Shown piece by piece: positions 8,898 to 19,976 of a stretch of 64,000 nt of DNA. A model generated the notes under the pieces. It did not search any database and had not been told where the DNA came from. It was given only the letters and a program-made list of their open reading frames with translations. Source of the DNA: Nocardioides sp. 1609 (GTDB lineage Bacteria; Actinomycetota; Actinomycetes; Propionibacteriales; Nocardioidaceae); assembly GCF_004522105.1 (NCBI RefSeq), contig NZ_SPUJ01000004.1, forward strand, positions 310,001-374,000, given 5' to 3'. The translations under genes were made by a program, and so were the position numbers. Position 1 is the stretch's first letter, and each line of letters begins with the position of its first letter.

Positions 8898-11800
8898 CCC
8901 GCAGGATGCGCATCGACGACCTGACCGCCCTCGCGGTCCCCTCGCAGCCGGCCCTGTCCCCGGACGGCGCCCGGCTGGCCTACGTGCTGCGGACCCTGGA
9001 CGCCGAGGCCGACCGGCCCGTCGACCGGCTCTGGGTCGTGGGCACCGACGGCGGCGTCCCGCGTCCCCTGACCAGCGGGCCCGGCGACACCGCCCCGCGC
9101 TGGGCCCCGGACGGCTCGCGACTCGCCTTCCTGCGCGAGCACGACGGCACGACGCAGGTCTGGACGCTGGCCGCCGACGGCGGCGAGCCGGTGCAGCTCA
9201 CGACGCTGCCCCTCGGCGCCGGCGCACCGGCCTGGAGCCCCGACGGCAGCCGGATCGCGTTCACCGCGGCCGTCGACCCGGCGCCCCGCGGCACCGGGCC
9301 CGTCGTCTCCACCGGCCTCGGCTACCAGAGCGACGGCGCCGGCACCATCGGCGCGACCCGCACCCAGCTGCACGTGCTCGACGTCGCGTCCGGCCACTGC
9401 CGCCAGGTGACCGACGGTCCCGAGCACGCCGGCGAACCGGCCTGGGCCGCCGACGGGCGCACCCTGGTGTTCACCCGCCGGGTGGGGGAGGACAGCGACC
9501 TCACCTTCCGCACCGCCGTGCACCTGCTCGACGTCGACGACGCCCGGCCCCGACCGCGCGTCGCCGCCCTCGAGGACGGCGTCGCCGTCGCCGTGTCCTT
9601 CGCCGACGACGGCAGCCTGCTCGTCGTCGGCTGGCCCGGCGACCTGGTCGGCCACGCCCACCTGTTCCGGGTCCCGCTCGACGGCGGCGCGCCCGTCGAC
9701 CTGACCGGCGACCTCGACCGCAACGTGATGCCCGGTGCGACGGCCTACCCCGGCGCGCGTCCGGTCGACACGCCGGACGGCGTCCTGTTCTGCCTGCGCG
9801 ACCGCGGCTGCACCCACCTGTGGCGCGCGGGCGACGGCGCGGCCGTGCCGGTGCTCGACGGCGACGACCGCGTCGTCTCGGGGCTCTCGGTCGTCGGCGG
9901 CACCGCCGCCGTCGCGCTGGCCACCGCCACGTCGTACGGCGAGATCGTCGTCGTCGACCTCGCCACCGGCACCGAGCGGGTGCTCACCGACCACGGCGCC
10001 GCGCTCGCCGACGTCGAGCTGTTCGAGCGGGTCTCGCGCACCTTCACGATCGGCGACGGCACCGAGGTGCAGGCCTGGATCGTCCGCGACCCGGCCCTGA
10101 CCGGTCCCGGGCCGCTCGTCGTCGACGTGCACGGCGGTCCGCACAACGCGTGGAACGGCGCCGCCGACGAGATGCACCTCTACCACCAGGAGCTGGCCTC
10201 CCGCGGCTGGACGGTGCTCCTGGTCAACCCGCGCGGCAGCGACGGCTACGGCGAGGCCTTCTACGACGGGGTGAACGGCGCGTGGGGCGTCGCCGACGCC
10301 GCCGACTTCCTCGAGCCGGTCGACGCGCTCGTCGCCGAGGGCGTCGCCGACCCCGCACGGCTGGCCGTGACCGGCTACAGCTACGGCGGCTTCATGTCCT
10401 GCTACCTCACCGCCCACGACGACCGCTTCAGGGCGGCGGTCGCCGGCGGCGTCGTGAGCGACCTGGTGAGCATGTACGGCACCTGCGACGACGGCGCCTG
10501 CATGAGCCGCTACGAGCTCGGCGGCACCCCGTGGGCCGAGCCGGAGCGGTACGCCGCGATGTCGCCGCTGACCCGGGTGGCCGACGTCCGGACGCCGACG
10601 CTCGTGCTGCACGGCGGCGACGACCGGACGTGCGACCTGGGCCAGGCCCAGCAGTGGCACACCTCCCTGCGCGAGCTCGGCGTGCCGACCCAGCTGGTCG
10701 TCTACCCCGACCAGTCGCACGCGTTCATCCTCACCGGCCGCCCGTCGCACCGCCTGGACTACCAGCACCGCACCGTCGACTGGCTCGAGCGGCACACCCG
10801 CGCCGCCGGCCGGCCCCGGCTCGACGCCGCGCACTGGGAGCGGCGGCTCGCCGCGCTCGCCCGCCGGCACCGGGTGCCGGGCGCGCAGCTCGGCGTCCTG
10901 CGCCTCTCGCCCGAGGTCGGGGACGAGGTCCTCACCACGTCGTACGGCGTGCTGAACCTCGAGACCGGGGTGCCGGCGACGAGCGACTCGCTGTTCCAGA
11001 TCGGCTCCATCACCAAGGTGTGGACCGCGACCGTCGCGATGCAGCTGGTCGACGAGGGCCTGCTCGAGCTCGACGCACCCCTCGTCGAGGTGCTGCCCGA
11101 CCTGCGTCTCTCCGACCCCGAGGTCACCAAGACCGTCACCCTGCGGCACCTGCTCAACCACACCAGCGGCATCGACGGCGACGTCTTCACCGACACCGGC
11201 CGCGGTGACGACTGCCTGGAGAGGTACGTCGGCGAGCTCGCCGACGCCGGGCAGAACCACCCCCTGGGCGCGACCTGGTCCTACTGCAACTCCGGCTACT
11301 CCCTGATGGGGCGGGTGATCGAGCACGTCACCGGCACCACCTGGGACCAGGCGATGCGCGAGCGGCTCTTCACCCCGCTCGGTCTCGAGCGGACCGTCAC
11401 CCTGCCCGAGGAGGCGCTGCTCCACGGCGCCGCCGCCGGCCACGTCGAGCACGAGGGCGAGCAGCGCGTGGCGCCGGTCTGGGCGCTGCCCCGCTCGCTC
11501 GGACCGGCCGGGCTCGTCACGGCCACCGCGGCCGACGTCCTCTCCTTCGCGCGGCTGCACCTGACCGGGGGCCTGGCCGCCGACGGCACCCGGGTGCTGA
11601 GCGAGGAGGGCGCCGCCGCGATGGCCGCGCACCAGGCCGACCTGCCCGACAAGATCGTGCTGGGCGACTCCTGGGGCCTGGGCTGGATCCGCTTCGGCTG
11701 GGGCGACCAGCGACTCGTCGGCCACGACGGCAACACCATCGGGCAGGCCGCGTTCCTCCGGCTGCTGCCCGAGCAGGGCCTCGCCGTCACGCTGCTCACC

Positions 11801-12202
11801 AACGGCGGCCACGCCCGCGACCTCTACGAGGAGCTCTACCGCGAGCTCTTCGCCGAGCTGGCCGGCGTCGCGATGCCGACGCCGTTCGCCCCGCCCGCCG
11901 AGGCGCCCCCCGCCGAGGTCGCCGACATCACGCCGTACGTCGGCACCTACCGGCGCCACTCGGTGCTGATGGAGGTCCTCGACGGCGCCGACGGCCCGAC
12001 CCTGCGCACGACGCTCAGCGGACCGATCGCCGAGATGCTGCCCGACCCGGTCGAGGAGCACCCGCTGGTGCCGGTCGGCCCCGGGCTCTACGCGGTCCGC
12101 CCGCCCGAGGTGGAGACCTGGGCCCCGGTGACGTTCTACGCGCTGCCGACCGGGGAGCGCTACCTGCACTTCGGTGTCCGCGCCACGCCCCGGGTGGACT
12201 GA
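8894..12202 (+). CDS. S9 prolyl-oligopeptidase-type peptidase fused to a beta-lactamase-fold serine hydrolase
   Basis: An 1102-residue two-enzyme fusion. Residues 1 to about 390 are a TolB/WD40-like propeller with repeated WSPDGSR-type blades. Residues 390 to 640 are the S9 alpha/beta-hydrolase domain with the nucleophile Ser496 in GYSYGGF, an Asp in HGGDDRTCD and the catalytic His in DQSHAF. From about residue 650 a complete S12 domain follows, with Ser705-x-x-Lys708 (GSITK), YCN and GHDGNT. Both active sites look intact and no signal peptide is present, so it should be cytosolic. It overlaps the ATPase gene by 4 nt. The likely task is trimming imported peptides, with the second site taking D-residues. 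The substrate is inferred from context. Confidence 0.88.
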   Translation: MTRRMRIDDLTALAVPSQPALSPDGARLAYVLRTLDAEADRPVDRLWVVGTDGGVPRPLTSGPGDTAPRWAPDGSRLAFLREHDGTTQVWTLAADGGEPVQLTTLPLGAGAPAWSPDGSRIAFTAAVDPAPRGTGPVVSTGLGYQSDGAGTIGATRTQLHVLDVASGHCRQVTDGPEHAGEPAWAADGRTLVFTRRVGEDSDLTFRTAVHLLDVDDARPRPRVAALEDGVAVAVSFADDGSLLVVGWPGDLVGHAHLFRVPLDGGAPVDLTGDLDRNVMPGATAYPGARPVDTPDGVLFCLRDRGCTHLWRAGDGAAVPVLDGDDRVVSGLSVVGGTAAVALATATSYGEIVVVDLATGTERVLTDHGAALADVELFERVSRTFTIGDGTEVQAWIVRDPALTGPGPLVVDVHGGPHNAWNGAADEMHLYHQELASRGWTVLLVNPRGSDGYGEAFYDGVNGAWGVADAADFLEPVDALVAEGVADPARLAVTGYSYGGFMSCYLTAHDDRFRAAVAGGVVSDLVSMYGTCDDGACMSRYELGGTPWAEPERYAAMSPLTRVADVRTPTLVLHGGDDRTCDLGQAQQWHTSLRELGVPTQLVVYPDQSHAFILTGRPSHRLDYQHRTVDWLERHTRAAGRPRLDAAHWERRLAALARRHRVPGAQLGVLRLSPEVGDEVLTTSYGVLNLETGVPATSDSLFQIGSITKVWTATVAMQLVDEGLLELDAPLVEVLPDLRLSDPEVTKTVTLRHLLNHTSGIDGDVFTDTGRGDDCLERYVGELADAGQNHPLGATWSYCNSGYSLMGRVIEHVTGTTWDQAMRERLFTPLGLERTVTLPEEALLHGAAAGHVEHEGEQRVAPVWALPRSLGPAGLVTATAADVLSFARLHLTGGLAADGTRVLSEEGAAAMAAHQADLPDKIVLGDSWGLGWIRFGWGDQRLVGHDGNTIGQAAFLRLLPEQGLAVTLLTNGGHARDLYEELYRELFAELAGVAMPTPFAPPAEAPPAEVADITPYVGTYRRHSVLMEVLDGADGPTLRTTLSGPIAEMLPDPVEEHPLVPVGPGLYAVRPPEVETWAPVTFYALPTGERYLHFGVRATPRVD

Positions 12203-13366
12203 GTGACCACGATCGCCGGGGTCGCGATGCCCACCCTCCTCGACGACCTGCGCGTGCTCGTGGAGTGCGAGTCGCCGTCGTCCGACCTGGCCGCGGTCGC
12301 CCGCTCGGCCGACGTCGTCGCCCGGGTCGGGACCGAGCGCCTCGGCGTCGCCCCGGAGCGGATCGTGCTCGACGGGCGGACCCACCTGCGGTGGCGCCTG
12401 GGCGAGGGTCCCCGGCGGGTGCTGCTCGTCGGGCACCACGACACGGTGTGGCCCGTCGGCACCCTGGCGGCCCGTCCGTTCTCGGTCGCCGACGGCGTCG
12501 TGCGCGGGCCCGGCTGCTTCGACATGCTGACCGGGCTGGTGATGGCCTTCCACGCCCTCGCCTCGCTCGGGACCGGCACCGACGGCGTCACGCTGCTGGT
12601 GACCGGCGACGAGGAGCTCGGCTCGCCCAGCTCGCGCGGGCTGGTCGAGGACGAGGCACGGCTCGCCGGAGCGGCGCTGGTGCTCGAGGCGTCCGCCGAC
12701 GGCGGCGCGCTGAAGACCGCCCGCAAGGGCGTCTCCCTGTACGACGTCCGGGTGCGCGGCCGCGCCGCGCACGCCGGCCTCGAACCCGAGCGCGGCGTGA
12801 ACGCCACCGTCGAGCTCGCCCACCAGGTGCTCGCGGTCGCCGCGCTCGGCGACCCGGACCTCGGCACCACGGTGACGCCGACCGCCGGGACGACGGGCAC
12901 GACCAGCAACACGGTGCCGGCGGCGGCGGCGTTCGCGGTCGACGTCCGGGTCCGCACGGTGGCCGAGCAGGACCGGGTCGACGCCGCCGTGCGCGCCCTC
13001 CGCCCGGTGCTCGACGGCGCCGGTGTGGAGGTGCGCGGGGGACCCAACCGACCACCGCTGGAGGAGTCGGCGTCGGCGGCGCTGCTCGAGCGGGCCCGCG
13101 GGCACGCCTCCGACCTGGGTCTGCCGCCCCTCGCGGCGGTGGCGGTCGGCGGTGCGTCCGACGGCAACCTGACCGCCGGTGCCGGGACGCCGACCCTCGA
13201 CGGCCTGGGCGCGGTCGGCGGTGGGGCCCACGCCGACGACGAGCACGTGCTGGTCGAGCCGGTCGCGGGGCGCACGGCCCTGCTGGCCCGGCTCGTCGCC
13301 GACCTGCTCGCCCACCCGTCCGCGACGACCAACGCCGCCGTCCCGACTGGTGCGGCACGACCATGA
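12203..13366 (+). CDS. M20 family metallohydrolase (candidate N-succinyl-L-amino-acid desuccinylase)
   Basis: A 387-residue M20 dinuclear zinc hydrolase. Metal and catalytic residues are seen in VGHHDTVWPVG (His and catalytic Asp), GPGCFDM (bridging Asp), TGDEELGS (catalytic Glu and ligand Glu), and the dimerisation-domain motif RAAHAG. The terminal ligand His is in GAHADDEHV. The family includes ArgE, DapE, carboxypeptidase G2 and desuccinylases. Here it directly precedes a COG3375 GNAT gene and a racemase gene, the same trio described for D- to L-amino-acid conversion via N-succinyl intermediates, in which the M20 enzyme removes the succinyl group from the L-product. GTG start immediately after the preceding TGA. 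Confidence 0.85.
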   Translation: MTTIAGVAMPTLLDDLRVLVECESPSSDLAAVARSADVVARVGTERLGVAPERIVLDGRTHLRWRLGEGPRRVLLVGHHDTVWPVGTLAARPFSVADGVVRGPGCFDMLTGLVMAFHALASLGTGTDGVTLLVTGDEELGSPSSRGLVEDEARLAGAALVLEASADGGALKTARKGVSLYDVRVRGRAAHAGLEPERGVNATVELAHQVLAVAALGDPDLGTTVTPTAGTTGTTSNTVPAAAAFAVDVRVRTVAEQDRVDAAVRALRPVLDGAGVEVRGGPNRPPLEESASAALLERARGHASDLGLPPLAAVAVGGASDGNLTAGAGTPTLDGLGAVGGGAHADDEHVLVEPVAGRTALLARLVADLLAHPSATTNAAVPTGAARP

Positions 13367-14277
13367 CCGGCGCCGAGAACGCCGCCAGCATGGGTGTCGT
13401 GACCAACCTGACCGTGACCCGCGCCCCCGACCTCGACCTCGCGGTCGAGGCCGCCGACGCCGCCGCACTGGCTGCCGGTGTCAGCGTGCGCACGGTCACC
13501 GACCTGCGGGAGCTCGGGGGCGTCGTCGACCTCTTCGCCACGATCTGGGGGCGCAGCGGGAACCCGCCGATCACCCTCGAGCTCCTCCGGGCGTTCAGCA
13601 AGGCCGGCAACTACGTCGGCGGCGCCTTCGACGGCGACCGGCTCGTCGGCGCCTGCGTCGGCTTCTTCCACGCCCCGGCCGACGACGCCCTGCACAGCCA
13701 CATCGCCGGCGTCGCGCCGTCCGCGACCGGCCGCAGCGTGGGGTTCGCCCTCAAGCTGCACCAGCGGTCGTGGGCGCTGCTGCGGGGGGTCTCGCAGATC
13801 GCGTGGACCTTCGACCCGCTGGTGCGGCGCAACGCGCACTTCAACCTCGTCAAGCTCGCCACCCTCCCCGTGGAGTACCTGCCGAACTTCTACGGCGCGA
13901 TGCCCGACCAGATCAACGGCGGCGACGACACCGACCGGCTGCTGGTCCGCTGGCCGCTGCTGGCTCCCGCCGTCCTCGCGGCGTGCGCGGGGACGACCTC
14001 GCGGCCGGTCGTCGGAGCCGGGGCCGTGGTCGCCCTCGGCATCGGAGCCGACGGGCTCCCGGTCCGCGGCCGCCTCGACGGCAGCACGTCGCTGGTGCTG
14101 GTGCCGCCCGACGTCGAGCGGCTGCGCCGCACCGACCCGGCCGCCGCCCAGCACTGGCGGGTCGCCGTCCGCGAGGTCCTCACCAGCCTGGCCGCCGACG
14201 GGGCCCGGATCGTCGGCCTCGACCGCGACGGCGGCTACGTCGTGCGGCACACCGACGCCGGCGGGGTCATGTCGTGA
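13363..14277 (+). CDS. GNAT acyltransferase, COG3375 type (candidate D-amino-acid N-succinyltransferase)
   Basis: A 304-residue protein of the GNAT-related family COG3375. Diagnostic stretches include LFATIWG, GGAFDGDRLVGACVGFF, HSHIAGVAP, VGFALKLHQRSWAL and ITWTFDPL-like AWTFDPLVRRNAHFNLVKL. In Geobacillus a relative encoded beside N-succinylamino-acid racemase acylates D-amino acids with succinyl-CoA, and the arrangement here is equivalent. The ATG overlaps the M20 stop by 4 nt and its own end overlaps the racemase start by 4 nt, so the three proteins are likely made in step. Family assignment is firm, substrate assignment is inferred. Confidence 0.8.
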   Translation: MTGAENAASMGVVTNLTVTRAPDLDLAVEAADAAALAAGVSVRTVTDLRELGGVVDLFATIWGRSGNPPITLELLRAFSKAGNYVGGAFDGDRLVGACVGFFHAPADDALHSHIAGVAPSATGRSVGFALKLHQRSWALLRGVSQIAWTFDPLVRRNAHFNLVKLATLPVEYLPNFYGAMPDQINGGDDTDRLLVRWPLLAPAVLAACAGTTSRPVVGAGAVVALGIGADGLPVRGRLDGSTSLVLVPPDVERLRRTDPAAAQHWRVAVREVLTSLAADGARIVGLDRDGGYVVRHTDAGGVMS

Positions 14278-15404
14278 GCGCGCACGGACGGCCGACCGGC
14301 ACCCTGCAGGGCGTCGAGCTCCGCTGGGTGTCGATGCCGCTGGTGTCGCCGTTCCGCACGTCGTTCGCCACCCAGACCAGCCGCGACCTCCTGCTGCTGC
14401 GTGTCGTGACCGACGCGGCGCAGGGTTGGGGCGAGTGCGTGGCCATGGCCGCGCCGCTCTACTCCGAGGAGTACGTCGACGGGGCGGCCGACGCGCTGCG
14501 CCGCTTCCTCGTGCCGGCCCTGGCGGCGGCCGGGCCGGTCCCCGCGACGTCGGTGGCCTCGGTCCTGGCGCCGTTCCACGGCCACCGGATGGCGAAGGCG
14601 GCGCTGGAGATGGGCGTCCTGGACGCCGAGCTGCGGGCCGAGGGCCGACCGCTGTCGCGCGAGCTCGGGGCCGTGCACGACCGGGTCCCGTGCGGCGTCT
14701 CGGTCGGCATCATGGACGACGTCGGCGCGCTGCTCGACGCCGTCGGCGGCTACCTCGACGAGGGCTACGTCCGGATCAAGCTCAAGATCGAGCCCGGCTG
14801 GGACGTCGAGCCGGTGCGCGCGGTCCGCGAGCGGTTCGGCGACGACGTCCTGCTGCAGGTCGACGCCAACACCGCCTACACCCTGGCCGACGCCCGCCAC
14901 CTCGCGCGGCTCGACCCCTTCGACCTGCTCCTGGTGGAGCAGCCGCTGCCCGAGGACGACCTCCACGGGCACGCGGACCTCGCCCGGCTGATCACCACCC
15001 CGGTCTGCCTGGACGAGTCGATCACCTCGGCCCGGACGGCAGCGGCCGCGATCCGTCTCGGCGCCTGCCAGGTGGTCAACATCAAGCCCGGGCGGGTCGG
15101 CGGCTACCTCGAGGCACGCCGGATCCACGACCTGTGCGTCGCCCACGGCGTGCCGGTCTGGTGCGGAGGGATGCTCGAGACGGGTCTGGGGCGCGCCGCC
15201 AACGTCGCCCTCGCCGCCCTGCCCGGGTTCACGATGCCGGGGGACACCTCCGCCTCCGGTCGCTACTACGCGAACGACATCACGACGCCGTTCGTCCTGG
15301 ACGACGGCCACCTGCCCGTCCCGACCGGCCCCGGTCTCGGCGTCGAGCCCCTGGCCGACGAGCTCGCCGCGGTCACCACCGCGACGGAGTGGATCGCGGT
15401 CTGA
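14274..15404 (+). CDS. N-succinylamino-acid racemase/o-succinylbenzoate synthase family enolase
   Basis: A 376-residue enolase-superfamily enzyme. The catalytic lysine pair is visible as KLK within YVRIKLKIEPGWD and as Lys in VNIKPGRVGG. The metal ligands are Asp in QVDANTAY, Glu in LVEQPL and Asp in CLDES. CGGMLETG is typical of the OSBS/NSAR clade. The family performs the MenC reaction in menaquinone synthesis, N-succinylamino-acid racemisation, or both. No other men gene is in the window, and the neighbours are an M20 hydrolase and a COG3375 GNAT, so racemisation of N-succinyl amino acids is the favoured role. It is the last gene of the overlapping series. Confidence 0.85.
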   Translation: MSAHGRPTGTLQGVELRWVSMPLVSPFRTSFATQTSRDLLLLRVVTDAAQGWGECVAMAAPLYSEEYVDGAADALRRFLVPALAAAGPVPATSVASVLAPFHGHRMAKAALEMGVLDAELRAEGRPLSRELGAVHDRVPCGVSVGIMDDVGALLDAVGGYLDEGYVRIKLKIEPGWDVEPVRAVRERFGDDVLLQVDANTAYTLADARHLARLDPFDLLLVEQPLPEDDLHGHADLARLITTPVCLDESITSARTAAAAIRLGACQVVNIKPGRVGGYLEARRIHDLCVAHGVPVWCGGMLETGLGRAANVALAALPGFTMPGDTSASGRYYANDITTPFVLDDGHLPVPTGPGLGVEPLADELAAVTTATEWIAV

Positions 15405-15483
15405 GGGTCCGGGTTCGTCCGGTAGCACCAGATCGGGGACGGATCCGGTGCGCCGCGACGACCTGCGGTGCCCGCCGCGCCCC

Positions 15484-15489
15484 TATGTT
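15484..15489 (+). promoter_or_regulatory. -10 element TATGTT of the PucR-type gene
   Basis: TATGTT lies 6 nt before the GTG at 15496. It marks a separate leaderless promoter for the regulator, although read-through from the preceding operon remains possible. Confidence 0.5.
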
Positions 15490-15495
15490 CGGGTC

Positions 15496-17199
15496 GTGGA
15501 CCCCGCGACCAACCTCCGCCCGCGCGCCAGCCTCGGCCGCGTCCTCGACGACCTCGGGGCCACCCTGCTCGACCTGGTGGCCGGTGACGTGGACGGCGCA
15601 CCCGAGATCGGCGGCGTCGTCATCCACGACCCGATGGACGCGCCGGTGCTGCCCGGGGGAGCGCTGGTGCTGGGCGTCGGCGTCGACACCCCCACCCGGG
15701 TCGTCGACCTGCTCGGCGTCCTGGGGGAGCAGCGGGCGGCCGGCCTGGTCCTGCGCGGTCCGGTGCAGGTCACCGAGGCGGTCGAGGACGCCGTCGCCGC
15801 GACCGGCGTCGCGCTGCTCGCGCTGAGCCCCGGCGCGCCCTGGGCGCACCTGGCCGCCATGCTGCGGTCGCTGCTCGCCGAGGGTGACATCGCGGTCGGC
15901 GGCGCCGAGTCGCTCGGCGGGCTGCCCTCCGGCGACCTGTTCGCGGTCGCCAACGCGATCGCCTCGCTGCTCGACGCCCCGGTCACCATCGAGGACCGCA
16001 GCTCGCGGGTGCTGGCCTTCTCCGGCCGCCAGGACGAGGCGGACCCCTCCCGGGTCGAGACGATCCTCGGCCGGCAGGTCCCCGAGCGCTACGCGAAGGC
16101 GCTCGCCGAGCAGGGCGTGTTCCGCGACCTGCACCGCAGCGACCGGCCCGTCTTCGTCACGCCGATCCCGATGGACGGCGACACCTTCACCCGACCGCGG
16201 GTCGCGGTGGCGGTCCGCGCCGGCGACGAGGTGCTCGGCTCCATCTGGGCCGCCGTGCCCGGTCCGCTGAGCGACGAGCGCACCGAGGCGCTGTGCGACG
16301 CGGCCAAGCTCGTCGCCCTGCACCTGCTCCGCGTCCGCGCCGGCGCCGACGTCCAGCGCCGGCTCCGGGCTGACCTGCTGAGCACGGCGCTCGAGGGCGG
16401 CGTCCGGGCCCGCGAGGCGCTCGACCGGCTCGGTCTCGGGGGCCAGCAGCTGATGGTGCTCGGCGTCGCCGTCGCCGGCTCCGACGTCGGCGACGGCGCC
16501 ACCGACGACGCGGTGGTGGCCCACGAGCGCGAGCGGCTCAGCGACGCCTTCGCCGTGCACCTCGGTGCGGTGCACCCCAAGTCGGCCGCGGCCCTGATCG
16601 GCGGGGTGGCCTACGGGCTCGTGCCCGCCACCGGTGCCGTCGACGGCGCCGAGGAGCGCGCGGTCCGGATCGGTCGTGAGTTCCTCGACCGGGTCGGCGA
16701 CCGCCGCGGCGGCGTGGTCGGGGTCGGGCCGGCCGCCGGTGACGTCGCCGCGCTCGCGCACTCGCGCCAGTGCGTCGACCGGGCGCTCCGGGTGCTGCGC
16801 GACGAGCACGGCCAGCACGACCAGCGCGACCACGACGGCGGGCGCCGGGTGGCCCGCCTCGCCGACGTCCACTTCGAGGCGCTGGTGCTCGAGATGCGCG
16901 ACCTGATGGCGGCCCGCGGTGAGCGTCCCGAGGGGGCGCTCGCGCGGCTGGGGGCCTACGACGCGCAGCACCGCACCAACCTCGTCGAGACCCTCCAGGC
17001 GTGGCTGGAGGCCTTCGGCGACGTGGTCGCCGCGGCCGAGGCGCTCTTCGTGCACCCCAACACCTTCCGCTACCGGCTGCGCCGGGTCGCGGAGGTCGGC
17101 GAGATGGACCTCACCGACCCCGACGTGCGTTTCGGCGCGCTGCTCCAGCTGAGGCTGCTCCCGCCGGGCGCGGTCGGCGCGGGCGCCGAGGAGGTGTGA
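15496..17199 (+). CDS. PucR family transcriptional regulator
   Basis: A 567-residue regulator with the PucR layout: an N-terminal purine-catabolism-type sensory domain, a central GGDEF-like/GAF-like part, and a C-terminal PucR helix-turn-helix. The latter is seen as TLQAWLEAFGDVVAAAEALF followed by HPNTFRYRLRRV. PucR proteins usually activate catabolic genes for purines, amino acids or related nitrogen compounds when bound to an inducer. Placement 91 bp after the D-amino-acid/peptide gene series and on the same strand makes it the natural candidate regulator of that cluster. GTG 15496 is chosen because of its -10 element. A start at 15448 would add 16 residues. Confidence 0.85.
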   Translation: MDPATNLRPRASLGRVLDDLGATLLDLVAGDVDGAPEIGGVVIHDPMDAPVLPGGALVLGVGVDTPTRVVDLLGVLGEQRAAGLVLRGPVQVTEAVEDAVAATGVALLALSPGAPWAHLAAMLRSLLAEGDIAVGGAESLGGLPSGDLFAVANAIASLLDAPVTIEDRSSRVLAFSGRQDEADPSRVETILGRQVPERYAKALAEQGVFRDLHRSDRPVFVTPIPMDGDTFTRPRVAVAVRAGDEVLGSIWAAVPGPLSDERTEALCDAAKLVALHLLRVRAGADVQRRLRADLLSTALEGGVRAREALDRLGLGGQQLMVLGVAVAGSDVGDGATDDAVVAHERERLSDAFAVHLGAVHPKSAAALIGGVAYGLVPATGAVDGAEERAVRIGREFLDRVGDRRGGVVGVGPAAGDVAALAHSRQCVDRALRVLRDEHGQHDQRDHDGGRRVARLADVHFEALVLEMRDLMAARGERPEGALARLGAYDAQHRTNLVETLQAWLEAFGDVVAAAEALFVHPNTFRYRLRRVAEVGEMDLTDPDVRFGALLQLRLLPPGAVGAGAEEV

Positions 17200-17206
17200 G
17201 CCGGCC

Positions 17207-17521
17207 TCAGCCGGCGGGGTCGGCGTCGCCGCGTCGCTCGTGCAACCGCTGCTCGGCGGCGGCCCGGTAGGTCAGGCAGGGCGCGTCGGCGTCGCGGTGC
17301 TTCTCGGTGAGGTGGAAGATCCAGCGATCCATGACGGCCATGTAGCCGTTGTCCTCACCCGGCCGGTACGCGGACCAGGCGCGGCGGCCCTTGGCCACGC
17401 ACGTCGTGCAGCCGATCTTGTAGACGAACTGCTCGTCGGCGCCCAGCTCGATGCGGACCGTCGCCAGCGGACCGGCCTCGACCTTCGCCTTGCGCTCGCG
17501 CGCCGACCGGCTCGCCACCAT
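17207..17521 (-). CDS. Small uncharacterised protein with CxxC motif
   Basis: A 104-residue basic protein of unknown function. It contains a single CTTC motif after YKIG and an isolated later Cys in DAPCLTY, so metal or redox binding is possible but one ligand pair is missing for a classic zinc finger. An RSARERKAK stretch at the N-terminus is strongly basic. The ATG at 17521 follows a GGGTGGG purine run. A TAGGCT -10 element at 17551-17556 would give a leader of about 23 nt. It converges on the PucR gene with only 7 bp between. I do not recognise the family. Confidence 0.6.
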   Translation of the reverse strand: MVASRSARERKAKVEAGPLATVRIELGADEQFVYKIGCTTCVAKGRRAWSAYRPGEDNGYMAVMDRWIFHLTEKHRDADAPCLTYRAAAEQRLHERRGDADPAG

Positions 17522-17588
17522 CTGCCCACCCCTGTCCGTGTGTCGGAGGGAGCCTACGGGGGTGGTGCCGGCCCGCACGCGGAGCGGG

Positions 17589-19753
<2,165 letters not shown>

Positions 19754-19756
19754 CGC

Positions 19757-19792
19757 GAGAACGCCCCCGCCGGAGTCCGGCGGGGGCGTCTC
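19757..19792 (+). terminator. Hairpin terminator after the SDR gene
   Basis: An inverted repeat with arms ACGCCCCCGCCGG and CCGGCGGGGGCGT around an AGT loop, extended by GAGA/TCTC with one bulged A. No U-tract follows, which is common in high-GC actinobacteria. Confidence 0.75.
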
Positions 19793-19821
19793 GGTGCGGG
19801 TCCGGGGACCTGCGGTGCCTG

Positions 19822-19895
19822 TGGGCAGGGGCGGGGTCGAACCGCCGACCTATCACTTTTCAGGCGATCGCTCGTACCAACTGAGCTACCTGCCC
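19822..19895 (-). tRNA. tRNA-Phe(GAA)
   Basis: On the minus strand the acceptor arms GGGCAGG and CCTGCCC pair, the D-arm is GCTC/GAGC, the anticodon stem ATCGC/GTGAT encloses the loop CTGAAAA (anticodon GAA), and the T-arm is GGCGG-TTCGACC-CCGCC. The discriminator is A and no CCA is encoded. Confidence 0.95.
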
Positions 19896-19976
19896 CCACA
19901 AGCGGACTTGCGACGTGAACCATACCGGAGCCGCGCGGCCGGTGTGAACTCGGCCCGGGCCGGTGCCGGGTCCGCG

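Noticed and set aside
8777-13468. Very long minus-strand open frame
   Set aside because: It is antisense to well-supported genes of the peptide locus and results from the codon bias of high-GC DNA.
14274-15404. menC of menaquinone synthesis
   Set aside because: Possible by fold, but no other men gene is present and the M20-GNAT context fits N-succinylamino-acid racemase better.
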